Below are positions 15,812 through 23,281 of a DNA stretch of 37,003 nt, one piece after another; the stretch's first letter is position 1; every line of letters begins with the position of its first letter. The DNA comes from JAICJR01 sp036555755. GTDB taxonomy: Bacteria; Actinomycetota; Thermoleophilia; Solirubrobacterales; Thermoleophilaceae. The position numbers and the translations under genes were made by a program. Below the pieces are notes generated by a model that saw only the letters and a program-made list of their open reading frames with translations, had not been told where the DNA came from and made no database searches. The DNA lies in the NCBI GenBank assembly GCA_036555755.1, contig DATBKS010000292.1, positions 1-37,003 of the forward strand, in the 5' to 3' direction.

Positions 15812-16732
15812 TCAGGCGAGGCGGAGTTGGGCCTCCTGCGGCGGCGGCCCCGGGTCCTGGCCGAGGAGCGACATGAAGCGCTGCGCCGAGGTGGGAGCGT
15901 CGTCGCCGCGGTTGTTGTTGAAGAGCGTGTGCACCTCGCCTGCCTGCTCGGCAAGTCCGCGCACGCGCTCCGCGACCCCCTCGAGCTCCTCGTCGCTGTA
16001 GCGCCAGGCGAAGCGCTCGGCGACCGACTTGCCGTGCAGGTAGCCCTCGGTATTGCGGCCGTGCAGGCGCATGTACGCGAGGTCGTCGCGGGTGACCGCG
16101 TCGACCGGCGGCATGATCGGGATCTCGTCGCCGGGCGGAGCGTCCACGCAGACGAACACGGCGCGCCGCTCCGACAGGTAGCCGAGCGTCTCCTCAACGC
16201 GCTTGTCGCGCACCCAGCCCCGGTGCCTGAACTCGACGGCCACCGGATGCGGCGCGAGTCCCTCGATGATCGGGTCGAGCTCGGCGAGCTCGTGCTTGCC
16301 CGGCGCGAACGCCGGCGTCAGCTGCAGAAGGAACGCGCGCAGCTTGCCCGCCTGGTCGAGCGGCTCGCACGCGTGCTTCACGCGGGCGACCATCTCCTTC
16401 TCGAGCTCGGGCGTCAGACGCACGCGGCCGCGCGGGCCGACCTCCACGTCGTCGCGGATGTCAGGCGGCAGCTCCTTGAGCTGAGCGGCGTGCCGCGAGA
16501 GGAGGCGGTGGAGCTTCACGTCGAACACGAAGTCGTCCGGCGTGATGCGCGCCCAGCGGCCGACGGTGTCGCGCTCGGGCACCGCGTAGAAGCTCGAGTT
16601 CACCTCCACCGCACGGAAGCGCTCGGCGTAATACGGGAGGCGGTCCTTCGCCGGGAGGCCCTGCGGGTACCAGTCCTCGATAAAGCCGGGGTCGGCCCAG
16701 CTGGATGTCCCTACGAGGATCTTTCCGGCCAC
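15812..16732 (-). CDS. DUF72 (YecE-like) TIM-barrel protein
   Basis: A 306-residue protein from a GTG at 16732. It shows the DUF72 pattern: an N-terminal GTSSWADPGFIEDWYPQGLP, the segment YYAERFRAVEVNSSFYAVPE, FVFDVKLHRLLSRH, VAVEFRHRGWV and the C-terminal AYMRLHGRN...YLHGKS...VHTLFNNNRGDDAPTSAQRF. The fold is a TIM barrel with a conserved polar cleft; the activity of the family is not established to my knowledge. It lies 34 bp upstream of the FIST gene in the same direction and may be co-transcribed with it. Confidence 0.85.
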   Translation of the reverse strand: MAGKILVGTSSWADPGFIEDWYPQGLPAKDRLPYYAERFRAVEVNSSFYAVPERDTVGRWARITPDDFVFDVKLHRLLSRHAAQLKELPPDIRDDVEVGPRGRVRLTPELEKEMVARVKHACEPLDQAGKLRAFLLQLTPAFAPGKHELAELDPIIEGLAPHPVAVEFRHRGWVRDKRVEETLGYLSERRAVFVCVDAPPGDEIPIMPPVDAVTRDDLAYMRLHGRNTEGYLHGKSVAERFAWRYSDEELEGVAERVRGLAEQAGEVHTLFNNNRGDDAPTSAQRFMSLLGQDPGPPPQEAQLRLA

Positions 16733-16751
16733 GAACCGACGGTAGCGGGTC

Positions 16752-16788
16752 GCGCCTGGCCTCGGGCGGCGGGCCCGAGGCCAGGCGC
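16752..16788 (-). terminator. Strong 16-bp perfect hairpin after the H1-like gene
   Basis: The arms at 16752-16767 and 16773-16788 (outer bases GCGCCTGG / CCAGGCGC) are fully complementary with a 5-nt loop. It starts 7 bp after the stop of the basic H1-like gene and ends before the DUF72 start. There is no U-tract, so it would be an I-shaped terminator; its stability makes a role in ending the H1-like transcript likely. Confidence 0.6.
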
Positions 16789-16795
16789 AATGCCC

Positions 16796-17302
16796 TCAGC
16801 TCTTCTTTGCCCGCGCGCGCGGGGCGGGGGCGGCCTTCTTGCGTGCCGTGCCCGTGCTCTTGCGCGCTGAGCTGGAACGCGAGGCGCTGGCACGAGACGT
16901 CGTGCTGGCCTTGCGTGCCGTGCCCGACCGCGAGCGCGAGGTACTGGCCTTGCGGGCCGTGCCCGTGCTCTTGCGAGCGGTCGTGCTCTTCTTCGCACCG
17001 CTGCGGCCGGGAGCCGCGGATGCGACCTTCTGCTGGAGGCCCTCAAGGTCCTTGAGCACGTTCTTGCTCGCACCCCTCAGGCCCTTGCGTGCGTCCTTGA
17101 GCTGCTTGTCGACATCCTTCAGGATGCTCGACGAGCCCTTGCTCATCTCACCGCGTAGATCTTTCAGCGCGTCCTGCGCGGCATCGACCGACTTGGTCAG
17201 CTTGTCCAGCGCGACCTGTCCCTTGCCGCGCTTTGCCGTGCTTGCACGGCGGGTTGAAGACCCCGAACGCTTCGGGGCTGTTGTCCTTGCTCTGGGACTC
17301 AT
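16796..17302 (-). CDS. Histone H1-like / HBHA-like basic repeat protein
   Basis: A 168-residue, very basic protein from the ATG at 17302, which has a GGAGACC site. There are three parts: an Arg/Ser/Thr-rich N-terminus (1-30), a helical, probably coiled-coil segment (about 31-100, LDKLTKSVDAAQDALKDLRGEMSK...LKDVDKQLKDARKGLRG), and a Ser/Thr/Lys/Arg/Ala tail of degenerate repeats (ARKSTGTARKAS, RSGTARKASTTS, ARKSTGTARKKAAPAPRARAKKS). Such tails occur in bacterial H1-like nucleoid proteins and in mycobacterial heparin-binding hemagglutinin. No signal peptide is seen, so a DNA-compacting role is my first choice. It is divergent from the SRPBCC gene. Confidence 0.65.
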   Translation of the reverse strand: MSPRARTTAPKRSGSSTRRASTAKRGKGQVALDKLTKSVDAAQDALKDLRGEMSKGSSSILKDVDKQLKDARKGLRGASKNVLKDLEGLQQKVASAAPGRSGAKKSTTARKSTGTARKASTSRSRSGTARKASTTSRASASRSSSARKSTGTARKKAAPAPRARAKKS

Positions 17303-17407
17303 TGGTCTCCTATTTGACGGGGGACGTGGCAAGCCTATGGTTCTTCGCGCCCGGAGTCACCCCTCTTCGACGGCGCAGGCCCTGCCCTTGCGATCTGAGA
17401 GGATCGC

Positions 17408-17845
17408 ATGACTGTGTCCGAGTACCGGCATCAGGCGCTCATCCAAGCACCGATCGAACGCGTGTGGGAGCTCGTCGGCAACCCCGCGAGACACCCTGAA
17501 TGGTTCCCAAGAGTCGTAGAAGTACGCGGGGATAGCTTCAATCCGGGCGACGTCTTCGTGCAGGTGACGCGTCAGCCGTCAGGGATGAACGGAACCACAA
17601 CGCTCGAGATCGATCACCTCGAGGACATGCGCGAGCTGAGGTTCCACTGCCGCGACACGGGCACCTATACCCGCTGGGTCCTGACGCCCGCGCGCGACGA
17701 CACGTTCGTCGAGGCGCAGTTCGGCATGGAGCCGACGGGGCTCATGTACCGGACGTTCGACGCGACCGTCGGCCGCATGTATTTCAGGCGCTGGCTCGAC
17801 CAGACCCTCGACGCGCTCGCGAAAGCCACCGAGCCACCCCGATAG
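17408..17845 (+). CDS. SRPBCC (START-like, polyketide cyclase/dehydrase) protein
   Basis: A 145-residue protein with the typical SRPBCC beginning YRHQALIQAPIERVWELVGNPARHPEWFPRVVEV, followed by alternating strands (TTLEIDHLEDMRELRFHC, TYTRWVLTPARDDTFVEAQFGM) and a long C-terminal helix (FRRWLDQTLDALAKATE). The fold makes a hydrophobic pocket for lipids or aromatic ligands; the specific ligand is unknown. The stop abuts the convergent imuC stop with no spacer. Confidence 0.85.
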   Translation: MTVSEYRHQALIQAPIERVWELVGNPARHPEWFPRVVEVRGDSFNPGDVFVQVTRQPSGMNGTTTLEIDHLEDMRELRFHCRDTGTYTRWVLTPARDDTFVEAQFGMEPTGLMYRTFDATVGRMYFRRWLDQTLDALAKATEPPR

Positions 17846-20800
17846 TCACCTCCCCCTCCGGCCGAAGCTGTGCGCCACCGGCGCCACAGCCCGCAGCTCA
17901 TCCGCATCATCCGTGGACCACGTACGCCGAGGCTCGATATGCCGCACCTCCGCCTGCGGAAGATCCGGCCGCTCGAGCCGACTCACCACATCCACGATCA
18001 CATTTGTGGTCCCCGACCGCCGCTCCAACCGCCCCTCCGCAGTGATCAGTGGCTCAGTCCGAATCGCCAGCCGACACTTGTCGTAGATCGGCGGCGGCAC
18101 GATCAAATTGATCGTCCCATGCTCATCCTCCAGCAGCATGAAAGTGACGCCCTTGGCAGTAGACGGCCGCTGCCGAGCCACCACCAACCCAGCCAACCGA
18201 ACCCGAGTCCCAGTAGGCGCCCGCTCAAGCTCCTGGCTCGACAGCATGTCTTCAGGCAACCGTGGCCTCAACAGCTCCAAAGGATGCTCACGCAAGGTCA
18301 CATGCGTAGACCCATAGTCCGCAACCATCCGCTCCCACGGATTCAGATCAGCAAACTCAGGCGAATCCCCAGTCTCCAACGGCAGTGCGAGCTGAACACC
18401 ACCACGCACGGACACCCCAGGCGCCGAGACTCCTAACAGCCACAACGCCTCACGGCGACCGGAACACAACGAGTCGCACGCCCCAGCCCACGCCAGCTTC
18501 TCCAGCGCATCCGACTGCGCAGAACACCGCGCCGCCAAATCAGCCAACGATGCAAACGGTCCACCCCGCTCCCGCTCCTCAACGATCCCCTCAACATCCG
18601 CCTCACGAACGCCCAGCACGTACCCGAGCCCAAGCCGGACAGCCGGGGCGCCGTGGCCGCGGGTCCTGTCGCCGATAAAGCCCTCGCCGTGCTCGCGGGA
18701 CCGCGCTCCGCCGGCGAGGTCTTTATCGGCACCACCCGCGGAAGGGGCCTCGACTTTGCACAAAACATCTGAGGCCAGCACATCCGCGGGGAGAATCTCC
18801 AGCTCGCGGCGCTGTGCCTCGTGCACCAAAGAGTCAGGCGGATAGAAGCCCATAGGTTGCTCGTTGAGCAGGCCACAGAGAAACTCCGGCCCGTAGTGCT
18901 CTCTGAGCCACGCGGACTGGTAAGCCAACAGCCCGAACGCGGCCGAATGTGCCTTGGGGAATCCGAAGCCAGAGAAGCCGACGATCTGCGTGTAGACGCG
19001 TTCGGCGGATTCCTGTGATGCGCCGTTCGCCATCGCGCCCGCGATGAACTTCTGCTCGTAGGCGCGCATCGCTTCTTCCGAGCGGCGGCGACTCATTGCC
19101 CTTCTGAGCCCCTCGGCCTCACCGGCCGAGAAGCCGGCGAATGCCATCGACGTCTCGATCACCTGGTCCTGGAAGACGATCGTGCCGAGCGTGTCCTTGA
19201 GCACGGGCTGTAGCGATGGGTGCTCGTAAGGCACCTGATAACTGGGATCGGCTCTGAGGAGCTTGCGTCTTTCGATATACGGATGCACCGCGCCGCCGAG
19301 AATCGGCCCCGGCCGCACAAGTGCCACCTGCACCGTCAAGTCATCCAACGACTCCGGCAGCGTCTGCACCAGCATCTGCATCTGCGCGCGGCTCTCGATC
19401 TGGAACGTGCCCGTGGTGTCTGCAGCCTTGATCGAGCGGTACACCTTCTGGTCGTCGAACGGGATCCGTGAGAGGTCGATCCGCTCGCCGCGCACGCGCG
19501 CGATCTCCTCGACGCAGCGCTCGACCGCCGACAGCATCCCCAGCCCGAGCAGGTCGATCTTGAGGAAGCCGGCGTCGGAGCAGGAGTCCTTGTCCCACTG
19601 GACTATTTGGCGGCCGGTCATCGCCGCGGGCTGGATCGGGCAGATCTCGCAGAGCGGCTCGGTGGCGATCACCATCCCGCCCGGGTGCTGCGATACGTGC
19701 CGCGGCAGCCCGTGCGCCTCCTGAACCAACTCCACGAGCGCGCGCCAGCGCGGCGAGCCCTCGATCCGCCTCTTCCCCACGCCGCCGCCGATCGCCTTCT
19801 CCATGTCGCGCTCGATCTCGTCAGAGCTCCACGGATCGACCGAGCGCGCCGCCCGCTCGACCTCCCCGGGCGGCAGCCCGAGCGCCTTGGCGAAGTCGCG
19901 CACCGCGCCGCGCGTGCGGTAGCAGGCGAACGCAGACACAAGCGCCGCCTTGTCCTCCCCGTAGCGCTCGATCACGCGTGGGATCAGCACCTCGCGGATG
20001 TCGCGCGGGAAGTCGAGGTCGATGTCCGGCATAGCCGCGATCTCCTCGTTGAGAAAGCGGCCCATTAGCAGGCGGTTTTCGATCGGATCGATGTGCGAGA
20101 GGCCGGTGAGGTAACAGACGATCGACGACACGCTCGACCCCCGTCCGCGCCCCGGCGGCAAGAGCGCCCGCGCGGTGTCTGTGCCGCGCACCTCCACCGC
20201 CACCTCGCGCGCGAGCTCGAGCATGTCGCGGTGGAGCAGGAAGAAGCCGGACAGCTTGAGCACACGGATGATCCGGAGCTCCTCCTCGAGCCGCACCCGC
20301 GCCTCGGCCAGATTCGAGCTGCGACCGCCGCGGTTACCGCCGTTCTCGTAGCGCTCGGTCAGCCGCTGCCCGCAGAGCTCGGCCAGCTTGCGATCCGCCG
20401 AGCCGTCCTCTGAGCCCGGGTAGCGGTAGCCGAGGTCGCGCGTGAGATCGAACTCGAGCCGCTCCGCCAGCCGCCCCGACTCGTGCACCGCCTCGGGATG
20501 CTCGGGGAAGCGCGCTGCCATCGCCTCGGGCGAGGCGAGCACGTGCGAGGTGTTGCCGCGCCGGGAGGGCTCCGACTCGTCGAGCGTCGTGCCGAGCCGC
20601 GCGGCCACCATCGCGTCCTGGAGCGGCACCCGCCCGCGCACGTGCGCGTGGATGTTGCCCGTGGCCACGCACGGCACATCGAGCAACTCCGCCAGCTCCG
20701 CGAGCAGGCGGTTGCGCCGGCGGTCGTGCCGCGCGAACGGCCGCTGCAGCTCCACCCGGAAGCGCTCGCGGCCGAACGCGCTCACAAGCCGCCGGCCAAC

Positions 20801-21247
20801 AGCCACCGCCTCGCCGTGCTCGCGCGCTTCCACCCGGCGCGCAAGCGCGCCGTCGCGTGCGCAGCCGGAGAGGCACACGAGCCCGTCCGCGTGCCGCTCG
20901 ACGTCCTCGAGCGACACGAGCGGCGGAGTGGGCTCCGCCGGCTTCACACGCGTGCCCTCATGAGCGCGCGTGATCAGCCGGCAGAGGTTTCGATAGCCCT
21001 CGCTCGTCTCGCAGAGGAGGGTCAGATGGGAGCCGTCGTCGAGCGTGAGCTCGGCGCCCGTGATCGCGCGCAGCCCGAGCGGCTTCGCGGCCTGGGCGAA
21101 CTCCATCGCACCGTGCAGCCCGTCGTGGTCGGTGAGGGCCATCGCCGGATAGCCCTGCTCGACCGCGACCGCCGCCAGCTCGACAGGCAGCGAAGCCCCG
21201 TCGAGGAACGAGTACGCGGAGTGGGCATGAAGCTCGACGTACGGCAA
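17846..21247 (-). CDS. dnaE2: Error-prone DNA polymerase ImuC (DnaE2)
   Basis: About 1133 residues from a TTG at 21247 directly after the cupin stop; the start is inferred from the PHP domain (YVELHAHSAYSFLDG). The PHP motifs continue with LTDHDGLHG and GNIHAHVRG. The C-family polymerase site shows MPDIDLDFPRDIRE at about residues 406-419, and FLKIDLLGLGML and FSGFGFPKAHSAAFG follow. A C-terminal OB-fold (LAGLVVARQRPSTAKGVTFM) ends the protein. ImuC does translesion synthesis in the SOS mutasome with ImuB. Odd points: a palindromic stretch (18657-18741) encodes about 28 extra residues before AVRLGLGYVLG, and codon use becomes richer in T- and A-ending codons in roughly the last 1.4 kb. Confidence 0.93.
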   Translation of the reverse strand: MPYVELHAHSAYSFLDGASLPVELAAVAVEQGYPAMALTDHDGLHGAMEFAQAAKPLGLRAITGAELTLDDGSHLTLLCETSEGYRNLCRLITRAHEGTRVKPAEPTPPLVSLEDVERHADGLVCLSGCARDGALARRVEAREHGEAVAVGRRLVSAFGRERFRVELQRPFARHDRRRNRLLAELAELLDVPCVATGNIHAHVRGRVPLQDAMVAARLGTTLDESEPSRRGNTSHVLASPEAMAARFPEHPEAVHESGRLAERLEFDLTRDLGYRYPGSEDGSADRKLAELCGQRLTERYENGGNRGGRSSNLAEARVRLEEELRIIRVLKLSGFFLLHRDMLELAREVAVEVRGTDTARALLPPGRGRGSSVSSIVCYLTGLSHIDPIENRLLMGRFLNEEIAAMPDIDLDFPRDIREVLIPRVIERYGEDKAALVSAFACYRTRGAVRDFAKALGLPPGEVERAARSVDPWSSDEIERDMEKAIGGGVGKRRIEGSPRWRALVELVQEAHGLPRHVSQHPGGMVIATEPLCEICPIQPAAMTGRQIVQWDKDSCSDAGFLKIDLLGLGMLSAVERCVEEIARVRGERIDLSRIPFDDQKVYRSIKAADTTGTFQIESRAQMQMLVQTLPESLDDLTVQVALVRPGPILGGAVHPYIERRKLLRADPSYQVPYEHPSLQPVLKDTLGTIVFQDQVIETSMAFAGFSAGEAEGLRRAMSRRRSEEAMRAYEQKFIAGAMANGASQESAERVYTQIVGFSGFGFPKAHSAAFGLLAYQSAWLREHYGPEFLCGLLNEQPMGFYPPDSLVHEAQRRELEILPADVLASDVLCKVEAPSAGGADKDLAGGARSREHGEGFIGDRTRGHGAPAVRLGLGYVLGVREADVEGIVEERERGGPFASLADLAARCSAQSDALEKLAWAGACDSLCSGRREALWLLGVSAPGVSVRGGVQLALPLETGDSPEFADLNPWERMVADYGSTHVTLREHPLELLRPRLPEDMLSSQELERAPTGTRVRLAGLVVARQRPSTAKGVTFMLLEDEHGTINLIVPPPIYDKCRLAIRTEPLITAEGRLERRSGTTNVIVDVVSRLERPDLPQAEVRHIEPRRTWSTDDADELRAVAPVAHSFGRRGR
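18657..18741. repeat. 85-bp interrupted palindrome inside imuC
   Basis: The left arm reads CCGCGGGT (18657-18664), 6 bp, GCCGATAAAG (18671-18680), CCCTCGCCG (18681-18689). The right arm, reverse-complemented from 18741, reads CCGCGGGT, 3 bp, GCCGATAAAG, ACCTCGCCG. Thus 26 of 27 paired arm bases match, and an inner CGCGG/CCGCG hairpin (18694-18705) caps it. It lies in frame in imuC (about residues 836-864, DKDLAGGARSREHGEGFIGD), where related polymerases usually go quickly into the AVRLGL segment. It looks like a small palindromic element tolerated in a coding region. Confidence 0.75.
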
Positions 21248-21248
21248 C

Positions 21249-21644
21249 TCAGTCGGTCCACCAGTCCTGCACCATCTCGGCGTCGGCGTTCTCGGTGTTG
21301 GGCGCGCCGAACGCGATGATCTCGGCGCCGTCGGGACCGGCCTCGAACCCGCGCGTGACCTCTCCCGGCACCCGCAGCGCATCCCACTGCCCAAGCTCGA
21401 CGATGTCGTCGCCGACCTTCATCCGGGCGCTGCCGGCGACGATCAAATAGACCTCCTCCTGCTCGCCGTGGCGGTGGCCGAAGGGAAGGCGGTAGTTCGG
21501 CGCCACCTTGTAGTAGCTGAGGCCCGACTTCTCGAGCTCGAGCGCCTTGCGCGCGAAGCGCGACTCAAGGTTGGGCGCGAAGCCGAACTTCGGCGCCTGG
21601 TCCTCGACGTCGGCCTTCAAGTTGATGTGCGTGTAGCTGGGCAT
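21249..21644 (-). CDS. Cupin-domain protein within the imuB-imuC operon
   Basis: A 131-residue single cupin barrel. The metal-type motif is FGHRHGEQEEVYLIVAGSARMKVGDD (H-x-H...E), followed by DALRVPGEVTRGFEAGPDGAEIIAFG. A good GGAGGG site precedes the ATG at 21644. It lies between the small RWF-type gene and imuC, with one base between its stop and the imuC TTG, so it is part of the SOS operon. Cupins bind metals and small ligands and have no known part in mutagenesis; it may be a passenger. Confidence 0.85.
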   Translation of the reverse strand: MPSYTHINLKADVEDQAPKFGFAPNLESRFARKALELEKSGLSYYKVAPNYRLPFGHRHGEQEEVYLIVAGSARMKVGDDIVELGQWDALRVPGEVTRGFEAGPDGAEIIAFGAPNTENADAEMVQDWWTD

Positions 21645-21653
21645 GACCCTCCT

Positions 21654-21905
21654 CTATCCGCGCTGGGTGAACCAGCGCCCGCTGACCAGATCCAAGAACA
21701 CCACGACGTTGCGCCCGTCGACCATCACGAGCTCGAAGTAGCGGCGCCTTAGTGGCTTACCCGTCCACCAGCGGTCCTCTACAACCCAGTCCTCGTTGAC
21801 GGCCTCGACGCGCGTGCGGCCCACCGCGGTGGGAACGCCGCCCGGCCCCGCGTGCACCGTCGCGCGGCGAGGGGTGCCGAGCCGATGCAGACCACCGCCC
21901 GTCAT
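21654..21905 (-). CDS. Small protein co-translated with imuB (DUF6504-like)
   Basis: An 83-residue protein whose ATG overlaps the imuB stop by 4 bp (ATGA). The second half is well patterned: VNEDWVVEDRWWTGKPLRRRYFELVMVDGRNVVVFLDLVSGRWFTQRG, with strands and aromatic residues like the short DUF6504-type proteins often found beside imuB/dnaE2 in actinobacteria. The first 30 residues are Gly/Arg/Pro-rich and poorly structured. It may be an ImuB accessory or a split-off C-terminal region of ImuB. The family assignment is from memory of the pattern, so moderate. Confidence 0.6.
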   Translation of the reverse strand: MTGGGLHRLGTPRRATVHAGPGGVPTAVGRTRVEAVNEDWVVEDRWWTGKPLRRRYFELVMVDGRNVVVFLDLVSGRWFTQRG

Positions 21906-23143
21906 CGCCGCCGCCGCTCCTCGGGCTCGGCGGGAAACGGAGCGAGCACGGCGCGACGCTCCGGCAAGCGCGAGTCGGGATCGATCGCCAGCACGCGCAG
22001 CGCGGCGTCGGAGCCCGCGGCCTGCCGCGCCTGGCGCACCGCTTCACCGATCCGCTCGCGACGCGACTCCACCGACCCTCGCTCGTCCAGCAGGCGCGCC
22101 TGCTCGCGCGCGGGCGGACCGAACGCCTCGACCTCGACCGCGATCGACTCCGCCGGAGCCGGGAGCTCGCCGAGCTTGGGTGTGAGAACGATCCGCAGCC
22201 GGTCCGGATCGGCGCTCGCCTGGCGCAGCGTGACCGGCGCGCGCCACGTGCCTCCCTCGACAAAGCGCGCCGACAACGCGAGCGAGCGCAGCGACCGGCC
22301 CCGCCGCTCCGGCCGCGCGAGCAGCCGCGCGATGAGGAGCACGAGCGCGTGCTCGAGCTGCGGACCCGACGCCGCCTCGGGCAAGGCCAGTCGCTCCACC
22401 ACGGGCTCGGCCGGACGGCGCGGCTCGAGCGGGGTGTCGCGCCCGCGCGCGAGGTCGAGGGCGAGCAGGCCCGGGTGGCCGAAGCGCTCCGCCATCGCGG
22501 GCGCGGGCAGTGACGCGAGCTCCCCGAGCGTGCGCACCCCGAGCCGCTCGAGCGTCTCGGGCAATCCGGCGAGCTCGGGCCGCGCGCGCAACAGCCGCAC
22601 CGGCAGCGGGGCGAGGAAAGGGCGCACCATCCCCGCCGCCACCACCTCCGCCGACCGCCGCGGGCGTGCGCGCAGCGCGGCGGCGTACGAGCTGAAGCGC
22701 GAGGGCGCCGCCCCGATCCGCGCGCCGCGGCCGGAACCTCTCCCATCGCGTCCCGCGAGTGCACGACGCGTTGCAGCGAGCACGCCCTCGAGGTCGCCGC
22801 CGTGGATGCCCGTTAGGCCGGCCGCCTCGAAGAACGCTTGGCCCGCGCGGTCAGACTCCACGCTCGCCCCGATGCCCTCGAGCCGGTCGAGCAGCGTGCT
22901 CCACAGACCCCGCACGCCGTCGGGATCCGGAGGCACGAGGCGCAGGCCCGGGCAGCGAGCGAGCGCCTCCCCGAGCCGCATCCCAGAGTGCAAGCCGAAT
23001 GTCTCGGCCGCCGCCGACACCTCGCCTACGATCTGCGGCCCTCCCGGCTCGGGAGCCAGCGCGATCGGCTCGGCCAGCAGCGCGCGGCGATCGCCGAGGG
23101 CGGCGATGAGGGCAAAGCGGGCGAGCAGTACGCAGATGACCAT
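21902..23143 (-). CDS. imuB: ImuB, catalytically inactive Y-family polymerase-like SOS protein
   Basis: A 413-residue protein. The N-terminus (MVICVLLARFALIAALGDRR) aligns by eye with the first strand of Y-family polymerases, but the metal-binding acidic residues (DxD) are replaced by Leu/Ala/Arg. The second acidic site (S-I-D-E) reads VESDRAGQAFFE. The helix-hairpin-helix region (LAGLPETLERLGVRTLGELASLPAPAMAERFG) and little-finger domain follow. ImuB is known as the non-catalytic adaptor joining ImuC to the beta clamp. A LexA palindrome lies 3 bp upstream of its ATG. It is the first gene of imuB-(small)-cupin-imuC. Confidence 0.9.
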   Translation of the reverse strand: MVICVLLARFALIAALGDRRALLAEPIALAPEPGGPQIVGEVSAAAETFGLHSGMRLGEALARCPGLRLVPPDPDGVRGLWSTLLDRLEGIGASVESDRAGQAFFEAAGLTGIHGGDLEGVLAATRRALAGRDGRGSGRGARIGAAPSRFSSYAAALRARPRRSAEVVAAGMVRPFLAPLPVRLLRARPELAGLPETLERLGVRTLGELASLPAPAMAERFGHPGLLALDLARGRDTPLEPRRPAEPVVERLALPEAASGPQLEHALVLLIARLLARPERRGRSLRSLALSARFVEGGTWRAPVTLRQASADPDRLRIVLTPKLGELPAPAESIAVEVEAFGPPAREQARLLDERGSVESRRERIGEAVRQARQAAGSDAALRVLAIDPDSRLPERRAVLAPFPAEPEERRRR

Positions 23144-23146
23144 GGG

Positions 23147-23160
23147 CGAACATATGTTCG
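23147..23160. promoter_or_regulatory. Perfect LexA (SOS) box of the imuB operon
   Basis: CGAACATATGTTCG is a perfect 14-bp palindrome matching the actinobacterial LexA operator (CGAAC-N4-GTTCG). It ends 3 bp before the imuB ATG (23143), so LexA binding would cover the start region and block transcription; the message is probably leaderless or nearly so. It could also control leftward-to-rightward transcription on the other side. Confidence 0.92.
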
Positions 23161-23208
23161 CATATGAGGAAGATGTTGGGAAGTCCTTAAGCCCTGTTTA
23201 GGTGGGCC

Positions 23209-23232
23209 GGAGAGACTGCCCGCGTTCTCTCC
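23209..23232 (+). other. Hairpin between SOS box and terminator, possible short RNA
   Basis: GGAGAGA (23209-23215) pairs perfectly with TCTCTCC (23226-23232) around a 10-nt loop, only 4 bp before the strong terminator hairpin. Together they give a two-hairpin layout on the plus strand starting 50 bp from the LexA box. No protein-coding gene lies in this direction here apart from a tiny 8-codon frame (ATG at 23164). Whether an RNA is made is unknown. Confidence 0.3.
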
Positions 23233-23236
23233 TCCC

Positions 23237-23281
23237 TGCCCACGGCCCGGCCATGGCCTCCGCCGGGCCGTGGGCACTTTT
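23237..23281 (+). terminator. Intrinsic terminator, 15-bp perfect stem with CTTTT tail
   Basis: The arms TGCCCACGGCCCGGC (23237-23251) and its exact complement (23262-23276) enclose a 10-nt loop, followed on the plus strand by CTTTTA. The T-run is on the plus side, although no plus-strand gene ends here. The same stem begins 4 bp after the last codon of the minus-strand kinase gene, so it may also stop that operon before imuB, without a U-run. Confidence 0.8.

Noticed and set aside
23164..23190. Tiny 8-codon peptide frame next to the SOS box
   Set aside because: There is no ribosome-binding site and no downstream gene that it could regulate; it is compatible with chance.
23161..23281. Actinobacterial 6C RNA
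   Set aside because: Two hairpins are present, but their loops lack the runs of six cytosines that define that RNA.
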